From Lacrimispora xylanisolvens (GTDB lineage: Bacteria; Bacillota; Clostridia; Lachnospirales; Lachnospiraceae): 64,000 nt of DNA. Positions 1-9,223 of the stretch are shown piece after piece. The position numbers and the translations under genes are program-made. The notes beneath the pieces were generated by a model. That model saw only the letters and a program-made list of their open reading frames with translations. It was not told the DNA's origin and searched no databases. Position 1 is the first letter of the stretch, and each line of letters opens with the position of its first letter. The stretch is from NCBI GenBank assembly GCA_017084465.1, contig CP070896.1, positions 1,054,001-1,118,000 on the forward strand, read 5' to 3'.

Positions 1-36
1 GCAGCTGCGGACTTGCTTGTGACTGCCATAGCGTAA
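1..36 (+). CDS. possible 3' end of a plus-strand gene
   Basis: Frame 1 is open from the window edge and encodes eleven residues (AAADLLVTAIA) before a TAA at 34-36. A hairpin follows 18 bases later. The piece is too short to identify, and an open frame of this length can occur by chance. Confidence 0.25.
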   Translation, partial: AAADLLVTAIA

Positions 37-53
37 AAGCTATATTAGATTAA

Positions 54-91
54 AATAAGCTCTCCTGATTCCATATCATGGAGAGCTTATT
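54..91. terminator. intrinsic terminator hairpin
   Basis: Perfect 12-bp arms AATAAGCTCTCC (54-65) and GGAGAGCTTATT (80-91) surround a 14-base loop. On the minus strand the stem is followed by TTTAATC and overlaps the stop codon of the gene at 91-306, so it can end that transcript. On the plus strand it is followed by TTACTT, so it may work both ways. Confidence 0.6.
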
Positions 92-306
92 TACTTATCA
101 AGATCCCTGTTTCTCTTCTTAATGCGTACAGCCACCGCGCATACTAAAAGACCACCCACCATTGCAGTATAGTCAAAGATACTTTTGTAATCTCCTAAAA
201 AGCTCATGAATTTAAACTGAAGATTGACTATAGAAAGAGCAATCGACATAATTCCTATTAGAAAAAAACAGGCACTTCCCGTAATAATCTTATCAATCAT
301 AGACAT
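91..306 (-). CDS. small two-helix membrane protein, unknown function
   Basis: This 71-residue product has two hydrophobic segments (about residues 8-29 and 46-62) and a basic tail (RIKKRNRD), as in a small inner-membrane protein with a cytoplasmic C-terminus. Two starts are possible: ATG at 306, or ATG at 300, which sits six bases behind GGGGT and has the better ribosome site. The next gene upstream ends at 321, so co-transcription with it is plausible. The stop codon lies inside a terminator stem. I do not recognise the family. Confidence 0.5.
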   Translation of the reverse strand: MSMIDKIITGSACFFLIGIMSIALSIVNLQFKFMSFLGDYKSIFDYTAMVGGLLVCAVAVRIKKRNRDLDK

Positions 307-320
307 ACCCCATTCTTTTC

Positions 321-1519
321 TTAAATATAACAGTACTGTTCAAAGAAAGCCTTTAAGACCTCGCTGGCGGCCTCAACGCGAACTTCCGTTGTAGTTCCAT
401 CTTCCATAACAAGTTCCACGATGCTTTCAGTAAATCCTTTTGTTCCATTGAATCCGGAGATCTCATTTAAATTAATACAGCATTCGTATTCTTCAAGATA
501 TGAAATACAGAGTTTATCAGCAGTTAATACAGCTGCCGATTTCATATTGTTTAAAAGGTCCATGGGTATGGCGGCAATCACTTCATTCTCCTTAATTCCC
601 TGCCTGTCCAAAATACAAGATTTTAAATTGGCCATCTTTTTTTCATCAATGTCCCCAATCAGACAGAGCTTTTTAAAATGATTGAACTTTTTTAAATTGT
701 TTATCACTAACCTGACTTTATTTGTATGTAGCCATTCAACATCCGGAACCCATTGGCCATCCCTTGGCCCGCTCATATAATTTTTTCTAAATAAGAAGCT
801 TAAAAAGGAATTGGATATCAGAGCATTATTTGATCCGTCACCGGCCATTCGTTCCGCATATTTTGAAATAAAACCGGTAAATTGCATGAACTGATTTAAG
901 CCCGATCTTTCTGAAATAGTCCCATATTTTCCAGTCTGCATACATACTAAAGTAGAATCTTTATTTACTGCACACGCCTGAAGCGTCCAATCTAAATTAA
1001 TCAGGGTTGTTCCCGTCTGCCAAACATGGGATAACTCTTTCAATAGTGGCAGTTTAAGATTTTTTAGATTGGCCGCTTCACTGTCTACCTCACAAAGCCA
1101 TTCACAGACCCGAATCTTTTTTAAACTTATAACTGGGATACTGTCCATGATAAGTTCATACATACCATCTGAAAAACTTTTTTTCTTTTTATTCCGTACT
1201 GGACAGGATGTCTTAACGAACCAGGAATTACCTTAAAATGCTGCCCTGGAAGCGCAGTCAATCCTCCAAACGGCTGAATGAAATACTGAAGCTCACCTCT
1301 ATAACGCATTGTATAAATCTGAAGTAAATCATATCCTGCTTTTCCTCCAATGATTGAAGTAACAGTTGAACCGATGGTGGCCTTTACAGCATTGACATCT
1401 TGAAGAGTAATACTTTTTACATCTAATAATTCGATATTCTGAGCTTTACATTCCGCCTTAATCTGATCAATTCTGCGATCATATGCAAAATCCATGCCTT
1501 GATTAAAAATATTTGCCAT
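321..1519 (-). CDS. unrecognised protein of about 399 residues, frame broken at an A7 run
   Basis: Two overlapping frames (1127-1519 and 321-1163) appear to be one gene. The upstream frame starts at ATG 1519 (MANIFNQG) behind AAAGGAAG. The later ATG at 1163 has no ribosome site. Both frames meet at a seven-base A run (plus strand 1178-1184), and one extra A would join them through residues KRKKSFSDGMYEL. The N-terminal part contains a short hydrophobic, Gly-rich stretch (TSIIGGKAGYDLLQ). The C-terminal part (about residues 320-395) alternates short strands and ends in a helix, loosely like a PH-type domain. No catalytic motif or export signal is visible. Two separate proteins remain possible. 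Confidence 0.45.
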
Positions 1520-1704
1520 GAAACACTTCCTTTCCACAAATTTTGAAAATTTTCCATTATTGTGTCTAATTATGGAATAATCACGAAAATTATATCATAC
1601 ATATTGAATTTAAAATATATAAAATATTAGCATTTTACATAATTTTCCATATAATTACGAAAGTGTTCCAGTTAACTTTCTGGGCGAATCGATTAACCTT
1701 TACT

Positions 1705-3561
1705 TTACGGGGAGTATGTTAATCCATACCCCACTGGAAACAGAACCTGATCTGTTCTGATATCCTCAACCCTTGAGTAGTAAGGCATTGGCAAAGTCCC
1801 TTTAAAGGTTTTCTTCCCTGTCACCACATTGGCGATACCATCTCCTTCACTTCCCGGAAGATAACACATAACAATACCGTCCCACTGTTCCATATAATCG
1901 CTGATGATAACATTTCTGCCAGATACAATTAACGCTACTGTGGGATTCCCCAGACTTTTGGCCTGGTCAATTGCTTTTTTATTACCGGTGAGACCCAGAC
2001 TGCCAGTTATATTGATATCTGCACTGTCTCCTTTCCATTCTGTGTATGTCTTTTCTCCCAGACACAATAAGGTCAGATCAGCATCAGCCGCTTTTGCCGG
2101 ATCAGTAATAATGGTCAGATTATATTCATCTGCAAGTTCTTTCAATCCATCCAGAATTGTTTTTCCTTCCGGGATCCATTTGCGTCCATGATTGTCTGCA
2201 TCTGTACTTCCCAGCCAGGTAAACGTCCAGCCACCGCACTGAGCCCCTACATCATTTGCGGCAGGCCCCGTAACATATAGTTTGGTTCCCTTCTTAATTG
2301 GCAATATTTTATTGTCATTTTTTAATAATACAAGACTCTCTTCTACCAATGTTCTGGCTAAATCTCTGTATTCCTGTGATCCCAAACTGCTCTCTTTCGT
2401 GGTTACCTTCTCCATCATAGGATCATCTATAATTCCCATTTCCTTTTAACTGTAAGGATCCGGCTGACTGCATCATTTACACGGTCCATTGAAATTTTGC
2501 CTTCATTGACTGCATCAACAATATATTTCCGGCAATTTTCGAAATTGGAGTCTTCCATCAGCATATCGATCCCTGCATTGACTGCCGTAATTGTCTGATC
2601 TTTTAAGTTGTCACCCGGTATGTTATGTATGGAATTCCAATCGCTTACTATGAACCCCTGAAAGCCCATATCTTTTTTTAGTATGGATATATATTTTTCA
2701 TTGGCATGCATTTTTATACCATTTACGCTGCTGTGACTAATCATAATAGTCTTAACACCAGCATCGATTTGTGCCTGATAAACCTTTAATAAATCTTGAA
2801 TCTCCGCCTCTGAAAGCCTGGCATCACCACGGTCAATCAACCGCTTTTCTCCCTCTGAATTTTCACCAGTTCCGTATAAAACATTACCGTCTGCAAAAAA
2901 ATGTTTCGCACAAGGGAGAAGCCCACCATCAATCAATCCCCTGGTATACGATGCTCCCAGTTCTGCAACCATACCATTTTCAGAGGAAAAACTCTCATAG
3001 GTACGTCCCCATCTGGGATCCTGTGCTGCAGATAAACAGGGAGAAAAGCTCCAGAGCATCCCCTGTGAATTTTGCTTCGTCTGCCACTGCCAATCCCATC
3101 TGATAAGTCAGCTCTTTATCATTGGCGGCTCCGATTCCTATATTATGGGGAAATATGACGGCGCCTCTACATCCCGCAAGGCCATGAACCTGATCATTTC
3201 CATAAATATAGGGCACCCCTGCCTCAGAACTTATGGCTTCTTTTTGATATTTCAAAATCATATTCTTCCACTGTGATGCGCTTAAGAAATTCTCACCAAA
3301 TGTGGATAGAATGCTTCCGTAGCAGTTCTCCTTCATCAGATTATCCGGCATATTATATACCGCTCCCTGTACCATCTGAGCTGCCTTTTGATCAAGTGTC
3401 AATCTGTTCAGGATGTTTTCCACCGATTTGCTGTCAGTTTCGTTTTCTGTTTCAGCAGAAGTACTTACTTCCGTTGGACTTACGTTACTCGTCTGAGTAC
3501 CCGCGCATCCTGATAATACCATCATGAAAATCAGACATGCCCCCGTCACGCTACTTCTCAT
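1705..3561 (-). CDS. GH3-family beta-glucosidase lipoprotein, two frameshifts
   Basis: This is a glycoside hydrolase family 3 enzyme that removes terminal beta-linked sugars outside the cell. The start ATG at 3561 follows AAGGGGGATT and encodes a lipoprotein signal with lipobox VLSGC. The N-terminal barrel has DPRWGRTYESF and the nucleophile motif GFIVSDW (the Asp). The second domain runs from LVEESLVLLKND to the terminal FPVGYGLTYSP. Three frames must be joined: one G too many in the G4 at 3060-3063 (FTG/MLWSFSPCLS) and one A missing at 2439-2441 (VKRK/MGIIDDP). Correcting both gives 618 residues, a usual size for two-domain GH3. The domains are otherwise undamaged, so sequence error is more likely than inactivation. 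Confidence 0.8.
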
Positions 3562-3697
3562 CACTAAATCCCCCTTATAATAAATTTGCATACCGTTATC
3601 AACAAGTTTACTCTTGTTAATCACGATATGCAATATTTATCTATCTCCGGGGCATAGAACTTACTTTTTTAATCAGCATTTTCGCTGGCATAAGTAA

Positions 3698-4123
3698 TCA
3701 GCTTACGAAAGGATTCTTCAAAATGCCTGTCATCTTCTTTTGTTCTTTTGAAGGTCCGCTAAGATGATTTTTTGCCTTCGCTCTCCTTGCTTCTTTTGCG
3801 ATATGCCGTTCCATCAGGAGCTGATCAATATTATCATTGGTATACCACTTTCCTGACTGATGAATTCCATATGCACCTTTTGAAAGTGCCATGGCTGCTA
3901 CTCCATAATCCTGTGTCACCACAATATCACCGGCTTTGCACAGGTTTATTAACGCAAAATCCACAGCATCCGCTCCTGCGCCAATGATCCTGATCTCACT
4001 GTAATCAGACTGTAATACATGATTGGTGTCACAGAGGAGGCAAACAGCTGTTTTATTATCTTTGGCTGTTTTTTCCACAATCCGAACCACCGGGCATGCA
4101 TCTGCATCTACATAAATTGTCAT
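3698..4123 (-). CDS. yaiI: UPF0178 (YaiI/YqxD) family protein
   Basis: A 141-residue member of the conserved YaiI/YqxD (DUF188) family. It opens with the family hallmark IYVDADACPV and later has VVTQDYGVAAMAL, GAYGIHQSGKWYT and RRAKAKNHLSGPSKEQ. The fold is PIN-like, with acidic residues suited to metal binding, but the physiological role is unknown. The start at 4123 lies six bases after the remnant of the neighbouring decayed gene, whose last codons supply the ribosome site (GAGGTAG). Confidence 0.85.
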   Translation of the reverse strand: MTIYVDADACPVVRIVEKTAKDNKTAVCLLCDTNHVLQSDYSEIRIIGAGADAVDFALINLCKAGDIVVTQDYGVAAMALSKGAYGIHQSGKWYTNDNIDQLLMERHIAKEARRAKAKNHLSGPSKEQKKMTGILKNPFVS

Positions 4124-4129
4124 CGGTTT

Positions 4130-4883
4130 CTACCTCATTTTTTGATAGGTATTTAGTAACTCATCGTTAATTATATATGCCTTACCATCTGCAGTCAATT
4201 TGGAATCTTCGTCTAATACCCGTGCCCTATAGGTCCAGCCAGCTGGAAGATCCAGTTAATCACCTAAGGTCTCCAGATCATCGATCGTTAAGCCTGGATC
4301 TATCTGTTGGGAATAGGACTGCATTCTGTACACATCACCAGCGGGGGAGGTTAATTCATATACCATATTTCCTTTCAGATAATAATAAGTTGTTTCTCTG
4401 TTTACTATATTCTCGGTGTATTTTATCTCCCAGGTTACCATGAAATATTGTTGTATGAAGCTTTGCCCTCTGTGTCATTTCAATTCCACCAAAATTTGCA
4501 ATTTTCCCATCTTTTGACATGGGACCTGCTTCTATTTTATTTATCACCTAATGCCTCGGTCCATTTGCCAGTACTGCCATTGCACCATACTCTTTTGCAA
4601 GGGCATCGGTATCAATCTTCTCCCATAGATCCTGGGGAAGTTCATTGGAATTGACGGTATTGTATACTTCCATAGAAAGCTTAGCCCCTTTTCGGTAAAC
4701 AGCTATAATTTCCCCGTAACGGAGATTTCTCCAATCATCACCATGATCAATGAATTGTGTTTTTTCCACAGAAGGTATTCTGTCCTCAAATTCCTTCATG
4801 TTGCCGCAAAACAAATAAATCAATACAATACCAATTATAAGTAATACCAATATTAATATTTTCCATGTCTTTGATTGTATCAT
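4130..4883 (-). pseudogene. decayed gene for an N-terminally anchored protein
   Basis: A start at ATG 4883 (behind AAGGAGGAAAATA) opens a protein with one N-terminal transmembrane helix (about residues 5-27) and then NGPRH. The frame is cut by TAG at 4548-4550, where Trp would fit (PRH-stop-VINKIEAG). A one-base shift follows near 4441-4455 (TTIF/MVTWEIKYTEN). A second in-frame stop, TAA, sits at 4256-4258 (LGD-stop-LDLPAGWTYR). The message then reads on through KLTADGKAYIINDELLNTYQ to TAG at 4130. Two nonsense changes plus an indel point to genuine decay. The family is not named here; the C-terminal pattern resembles that of secreted proteins of unknown function. Confidence 0.6.
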
Positions 4884-4937
4884 TATTTTCCTCCTTTTAA
4901 TATACATTATTTTTATAAAATTATTTTAATATACATT

Positions 4938-4966
4938 TGTATCGCAATTCATTATATGATATAATC
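4938..4966 (+). promoter_or_regulatory. promoter with overlapping palindromic operator for the TetR gene
   Basis: TTGTAT (4938-4943) and TATAAT (4961-4966) are spaced by exactly 17 bases. The -10 box forms the right arm of a perfect palindrome, ATTATAT-G-ATATAAT (4952-4966). The position suggests autorepression by the TetR protein encoded just downstream, but this is inference from layout. Confidence 0.6.
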
Positions 4967-5013
4967 GAATGAAAGTAAATGATGTTCAAAGATAAGAGAC
5001 AGGAGGCCTTATT

Positions 5014-5610
5014 TTGTATCATATAAAAGAAGACAAGCGTTCGAAGCAATCATCAAACCTGATTTTCAATGCATTTCAATCACTGCTTTATGAAAAAAAC
5101 TACTCCGATATTAAAATAACAGAAGTTATAGAACGGGCTCAAGTCAGCCGGGCGACCTTTTACAGAAATTACGATACACTGGAAGATATTTTAAGATACG
5201 AATGTGATCAAAAGTTTATTAAATTAAAAGAATATATTTCTGGATATTATCTTAATCAGAATTTGGAAAGAAATACCCATCCACTGGACCTGCTAAAACC
5301 TTTTTTAAGATTCTGGTATTTGGATTCAGGTATCATTGAATTATTAATCAGGATCAATAACAAAGAAATATTATATAGTAATATAGCAGACATGGTTAAG
5401 AAATTAATAGACAGAGTAAAATCAAGTCCTGACAAAGACCCCTTTTATGAATACAGTTTAACTATACGTTCTAATATCATTATGGGAATCCTGGAAGTCT
5501 GGATATTAAACAATAAAAATACGGCACCCGATACATTAAGCATTCAGGTAATGAAGCATCTTTCAGAGTCTTTGAAATACAAAGTTGATATCAGCAACGA
5601 TGATATTTAG
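5014..5610 (+). CDS. TetR/AcrR-family transcriptional regulator
   Basis: A 198-residue regulator. The N-terminal helix-turn-helix region contains ITEVIERAQVSRATFYRNYDT, the classic TetR recognition helix pattern. The C-terminal ligand domain is unlike the other regulators in the window. Translation starts at TTG 5014, seven bases after AGGAGG (5001-5006); no ATG is better placed. The gene is divergent from the decayed gene at 4130-4883 and convergent with the SatP transporter. Its own promoter carries a palindrome. The target gene is unknown; the neighbouring transporter is a candidate only by proximity. Confidence 0.85.
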   Translation: MYHIKEDKRSKQSSNLIFNAFQSLLYEKNYSDIKITEVIERAQVSRATFYRNYDTLEDILRYECDQKFIKLKEYISGYYLNQNLERNTHPLDLLKPFLRFWYLDSGIIELLIRINNKEILYSNIADMVKKLIDRVKSSPDKDPFYEYSLTIRSNIIMGILEVWILNNKNTAPDTLSIQVMKHLSESLKYKVDISNDDI

Positions 5611-5633
5611 CATTGATCAGACATAAAAAATAA

Positions 5634-5673
5634 GGCGGCTGTTTTTCTTAGAAATATAAGAAAAGCAGCCGCC
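5634..5673 (-). terminator. strong terminator between the convergent TetR and SatP genes
   Basis: A 17-bp stem (GGCGGCTGTTTTTCTTA at 5634-5650 with 5657-5673, one G-T wobble) has a six-base loop. On the minus strand it is followed by TTATTTTTTATG. The uncorrected SatP frame runs through this hairpin, which argues that the frame is shifted. Confidence 0.85.
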
Positions 5674-5678
5674 CATTA

Positions 5679-6276
5679 TTATAAAGGTAATACCGTCCTT
5701 TTTAAATTCCTGGTTTAAAACCTGTCCCATTGAATTATAGATAGCAGATACACCACAGAAAATTCCCACGTATCCGGCAATTGTATGTATGGATTCCGCT
5801 CCTGTAAAGTTAGCCAGTGACAACAGGAAGAATAAAACGGTAAGAGAGCCAAAAACTACCTGGCTGGCACGGTTATGTTTTAACGTTCCGATAAACATAA
5901 AAAGTGTGAACACACACCATAAGCCTAAATAAAATCCTATGCTTTTGGGATCAGCAGCTTCGATTCCTTTAAACGGGTTAATCCAGATTAAAATCAAAGA
6001 CCACCAAAAGAAACCATAGGCTGTAAATGCTGTTGCACCAAATGTATTGTTTTTCTTGAATTCCATGATACCAGCTATGATCTGAGCGGCACCACCTAAT
6101 CCAAATCCCATTGCTACAATCACAATGGATAAAGGAATCAATCCTGCATTATGGATATTTAGCAGGCAGGTAGTCATTCCAAATCCTAAAAGTCCAAGAG
6201 GAGCTGGATTGGCAATGGAAGGAGTGGATGGGGCTGTTGGTGTTGATTGAGTTACTGAAGCTGTTTTGGTTGACAT
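5679..6276 (-). CDS. satP: acetate/succinate transporter, GPR1/FUN34/YaaH (SatP) family, 3' frameshift
   Basis: This is a six-helix membrane transporter for acetate or succinate. The family signature NPAPLGLLGFG lies just after a Ser/Thr/Pro-rich N-terminus, followed by hydrophobic helices and the family ending YNSMGQVLNQEFKK. Start ATG 6276 has AAAGGA nine bases upstream. As sequenced, the last codons read DGITFII and continue through a terminator to 5617. Removing one base in the CC at 5696-5697 gives the family-like ending FKKTVLPL with TAA at 5679, just before the terminator. The corrected length is 198 residues, normal for the family. Confidence 0.85.
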
Positions 6277-6474
6277 TAGTTGAAAATCCTTTCGTTGTTG
6301 TATATGCAAAAACGCACCTGGCATATAATATCATCTATTTTAGAAAAACACAACATAAATCTTGTCTTCCGTTTACAAAATGAAGGATTATCACTTTTTT
6401 ATATTCAGAGGTGCACATAAGGTGGCCGCGGAATCTTCTAAACACCTCAAAAATATAAGAAAGAAGGATGAAAT

Positions 6475-6903
6475 ATGGCAGTGAAAACCTACTCGCTTTC
6501 CAAAGACGGCGAGACTCGTCTGAGCACCAATTTTAAGGTTAAGGAATTTGCATGTAAGGATGGAAGTGACAAGATTCTGATTGACGGAGATTTGGTTGCC
6601 TATTTACAGAAGATCAGAGACTGGGCCGGAACAGCTGTAACAATTAACAGCGGCTACCGGACAAAAAGTTACAACGAATCCATTGGCGGCGCAACCAATT
6701 CTTATCATGTGAAAGGACAGGCTGCTGATATTGTAGTCAGCGGTAAAACCACTTTAAATGTAGCCAGAAAAGCAGAAGATCTTGGTATGAAGGGAATCAT
6801 GCAGTATATTACAAGCGGTTTTGTGCATGTAGATACAAGAACAACGAAATATTTTGCTAAAGTACAAAACGGGAAAACCACTTCTGTATCCACCTTTGAT
6901 TAA
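6475..6903 (+). CDS. M15-type zinc D-Ala-D-Ala carboxypeptidase / murein peptidase-like protein
   Basis: A 142-residue protein of the peptidase M15 (subfamily A-like) fold, which cleaves peptidoglycan peptides. Visible motifs are INSGYRTKSYNESIGGA, SYHVKGQAADI (His and Asp zinc ligands) and FVHVDTR (third His and catalytic acid side). There is no signal peptide, so it may act inside the cell, leave by lysis as with phage endolysins, or work on imported fragments. The start ATG follows AAGAAGGATG. It is a single gene, convergent with the lipoprotein gene at 6987. Confidence 0.8.
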   Translation: MAVKTYSLSKDGETRLSTNFKVKEFACKDGSDKILIDGDLVAYLQKIRDWAGTAVTINSGYRTKSYNESIGGATNSYHVKGQAADIVVSGKTTLNVARKAEDLGMKGIMQYITSGFVHVDTRTTKYFAKVQNGKTTSVSTFD

Positions 6904-6922
6904 GATTGATACGAACCTAATA

Positions 6923-6960
6923 ATAGCGCCCTGCTTCATATTACTGAACCAAGGCGCTAT
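6923..6960. terminator. hairpin between convergent genes
   Basis: Arms ATAGCGCC (6923-6930) and GGCGCTAT (6953-6960) enclose a 22-base loop between two convergent genes. Neither side has a good T run, so termination is probable from position more than from sequence. Confidence 0.45.
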
Positions 6961-6986
6961 ATAACGTAAAGTACTGTCAGATTAAA

Positions 6987-7619
6987 TCAGCCGGTAAATT
7001 CTATGGATGATATAATTGAATCTAATATGTTTTCATAATCATTGCTTAAATCGGATTTATAGGTACAGTTGAATTGAAAAGAAACAGGTCCAACTACCGT
7101 TTCATACTGTGTCATAGTATATTCCACATCATCGGCCTTATATTGAAATACAAGCTTAATCGCTTCATTGCCATCAATGGTAGTTTTTGATAAATCTGTT
7201 ATAACCACGTCTGAATAGCTTTCTGACAAAAGTGCTTTGTAATCTTCCGCTGTTCGATTGAAATCAGTGAGCCAGGCTTCCCCTCTGGAATACCAAAAAA
7301 CAGGATCACTCCCTGATTTTGAATCAAAAAAATTAACATAAGATATATCTTCCGCAGGGTTTTTCTCAGATGTCCAATCTGCCGGATAATTGAATTTTAT
7401 TGCTTTATTGGAATAACTGTTTACCTGAGGTAATGACTGATCTGTTGCAGATGAGGATGTTTCTGCTTGTATTGATGTCTCATTTGCTGGAGATGATGAT
7501 TCTGTTTTCAGATATTCTGGCTGCGTTTTATTTTGACAGGCGGATAACAATAACATTGCTCCTGCTGCAAATGCAAATAAACACGAAGTTTTTTTATACT
7601 TTTCTTTTAGAAAATTCAT
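6987..7619 (-). CDS. lipoprotein with a PsbP-like domain, unknown function
   Basis: The product begins with a basic N-terminus and hydrophobic core ending in lipobox LLSAC, so it should be diacylated and anchored outside the membrane. A Ser/Thr-rich linker follows, then a domain starting KAIKFNYPADW and containing YVNFFDSKSG, resembling the PsbP/DUF1795 group of small surface lipoproteins. The ATG at 7619 gives a normal signal peptide; an in-frame GTG at 7640 would add seven residues. It sits in a run of minus-strand genes for exported proteins. No partner is evident. Confidence 0.65.
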   Translation of the reverse strand: MNFLKEKYKKTSCLFAFAAGAMLLLSACQNKTQPEYLKTESSSPANETSIQAETSSSATDQSLPQVNSYSNKAIKFNYPADWTSEKNPAEDISYVNFFDSKSGSDPVFWYSRGEAWLTDFNRTAEDYKALLSESYSDVVITDLSKTTIDGNEAIKLVFQYKADDVEYTMTQYETVVGPVSFQFNCTYKSDLSNDYENILDSIISSIEFTG

Positions 7620-7662
7620 TCTTATAAATCTCTTTAACACACTTCACCATTTTCTTTCTATT

Positions 7663-8535
7663 TTATTCCTGACTATGCACATGCTCCATAAACTTAAAAA
7701 TCTGTAACGTTTCTGCCGCTGCTTCATGATTTGCCTGCTGCTGCCAAAACGCGATAAATAAAAGTTCAATACACTGCATCATAAGGGGCAGAGCTTTTTT
7801 CTCATCATTTTCTAAAACAATCATAGATTCATATCCGCTTAGAAACAGACTGATAAACCTGATCCACTTATGTTTAATTGCCATAAGATCTTTGATACCC
7901 TGTAATTGCCCTGACAGGAAATAAGCGATGTCAAATAAGCGGGCATCCTGTTTACCTAAATCGAAATCCAATACACCGGTTAATGTTGTTCCTTCAAACA
8001 GTAAATTACCGTAATGCAGATCCCGGTGAATCTGCTGCCTGGGTAGCCTGGGATAAATACTGCATAGTGCTTCCACTGGTCCGGACCATTCTTCCTTGGT
8101 CAACAGGCTGCCGCTGGAAAGCTCCCTGCTGATCCAGCCTGTAAGTTCCTGGTGAAACGGATTAACTCCAGTCTTATTATCTGATACTGTCATAAAGGCA
8201 CAGTGAATTTTCCCAATGACAATGCCGGTCTCATAAGCAATGGATGCATAGTCCTGTTCAAACACCTCTTTTATATGACTGCCAGTAAGTTTTTCCATCA
8301 ACAGATAACAACCCTCTTCTGCCAATATATAATCCCTGCCATCTGTAGCTTTCATAATATGAGGCACTGGAACCCCATGGGAGCGAAGTGCTGCAGTCAG
8401 CCTTATATTATTAAGTGCAGCATATTTTGTACCGACCGATTTTAAAATATACTTCCCCGCTACTTCCCAGGTTGTGGGCGTAGTGGTAACTGGCTCCTCA
8501 TTCAGCCCCCAAAATTCCATTATACCAGCTGTCAT
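7663..8535 (-). CDS. aminoglycoside/choline-kinase-type phosphotransferase
   Basis: A 290-residue protein of the APH/CotS kinase-like fold. The catalytic loop is IHRDLHYGNLLF (Asp base, Asn metal ligand), followed by the metal-binding GVLDFDLGKQDARLFDIAYF. An N-terminal lobe region reads AGKYILKSVG, with the Lys suited to ATP binding. The substrate cannot be told from sequence: small alcohols, sugars, spore-coat components and aminoglycosides are all used by the family. The start ATG 8535 follows GAGGTG. It lies 20 bases downstream of the gene at 8556-9125, so the two may be co-transcribed. Confidence 0.75.
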   Translation of the reverse strand: MTAGIMEFWGLNEEPVTTTPTTWEVAGKYILKSVGTKYAALNNIRLTAALRSHGVPVPHIMKATDGRDYILAEEGCYLLMEKLTGSHIKEVFEQDYASIAYETGIVIGKIHCAFMTVSDNKTGVNPFHQELTGWISRELSSGSLLTKEEWSGPVEALCSIYPRLPRQQIHRDLHYGNLLFEGTTLTGVLDFDLGKQDARLFDIAYFLSGQLQGIKDLMAIKHKWIRFISLFLSGYESMIVLENDEKKALPLMMQCIELLFIAFWQQQANHEAAAETLQIFKFMEHVHSQE

Positions 8536-8555
8536 ATTAACACCTCTGTAATTTT

Positions 8556-9125
8556 TTAACCTGTAACATCAATGGAAGACGTAGTTCCTCCATTTGCTCT
8601 TGCCGCACTGTTCCATGCCTGATTGTAGATTCCCCACAGCTGGGATTCTCTTGCATCTTCCGCCTTTGTTCCATAAGAAATCCATCTGCCATTGGAAAAT
8701 GAAGCTACCATCTCTCCATTGCTGTCGTAAAATTCAGCGTAAGAAACATCTTCTGCTTCCTTGCTATACTTCACAGAACCAAACATATAATCCAACAGAT
8801 TAAAGGTTTTCGGTTCCTGTCTGGTATTTTTATAAATCGCTCTTAATCCCTGGGAAATAATACTTTTCCTGTCAGGGGAAACCGCAGAAACGTAACTTTT
8901 TACCAGATTTCTAAATCCGGCTGAATCGGATTGGAATTTACCGGCCGCCTGATCTTTTTTTGCCTGCTCAATGATAGCTGTCTTATACTTTTCATCGCTC
9001 ATCGCAGGTGCTGTTTTTGTGTTAAAATGAAAATCGGTATAATCGGGGGAAGGTACACTCCCCCGTTTTTCTGTACCGGATGGCTGGCGGCTTTGCACCA
9101 GAGATTTATCATTTCCTACGCGCAT
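8556..9125 (-). CDS. unrecognised 189-residue protein
   Basis: This protein has no signal peptide and no membrane helix. It has a Ser/Pro-rich N-terminus (residues 1-40), a helical middle (MSDEKYKTAIIEQAKKDQAAGK) and a C-terminal part with YAEFYDSNGEMVASFSNGRW, which looks like a short beta hairpin unit, then a Gly/Thr/Ser tail. The start ATG 9125 follows AAGGAGCAGAG. I do not recognise the family. Its location between a phosphotransferase and a secreted protein gives no clear role. Confidence 0.6.
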   Translation of the reverse strand: MRVGNDKSLVQSRQPSGTEKRGSVPSPDYTDFHFNTKTAPAMSDEKYKTAIIEQAKKDQAAGKFQSDSAGFRNLVKSYVSAVSPDRKSIISQGLRAIYKNTRQEPKTFNLLDYMFGSVKYSKEAEDVSYAEFYDSNGEMVASFSNGRWISYGTKAEDARESQLWGIYNQAWNSAARANGGTTSSIDVTG

Positions 9126-9223
9126 CTTTTCTCTGCTCCTTATCTTTTTCAGGAACGACTTCCATATGGGCTGGTCATGAGAAAATCCTTCCCGTAATTT
9201 ATACTTTGATTTCTGGTTAGTAA

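Noticed and set aside
1705..3561. GH3 gene as three separate short genes
   Set aside because: The three frames carry consecutive parts of one GH3 protein and the joins restore family sequence; the internal starts lack ribosome sites.
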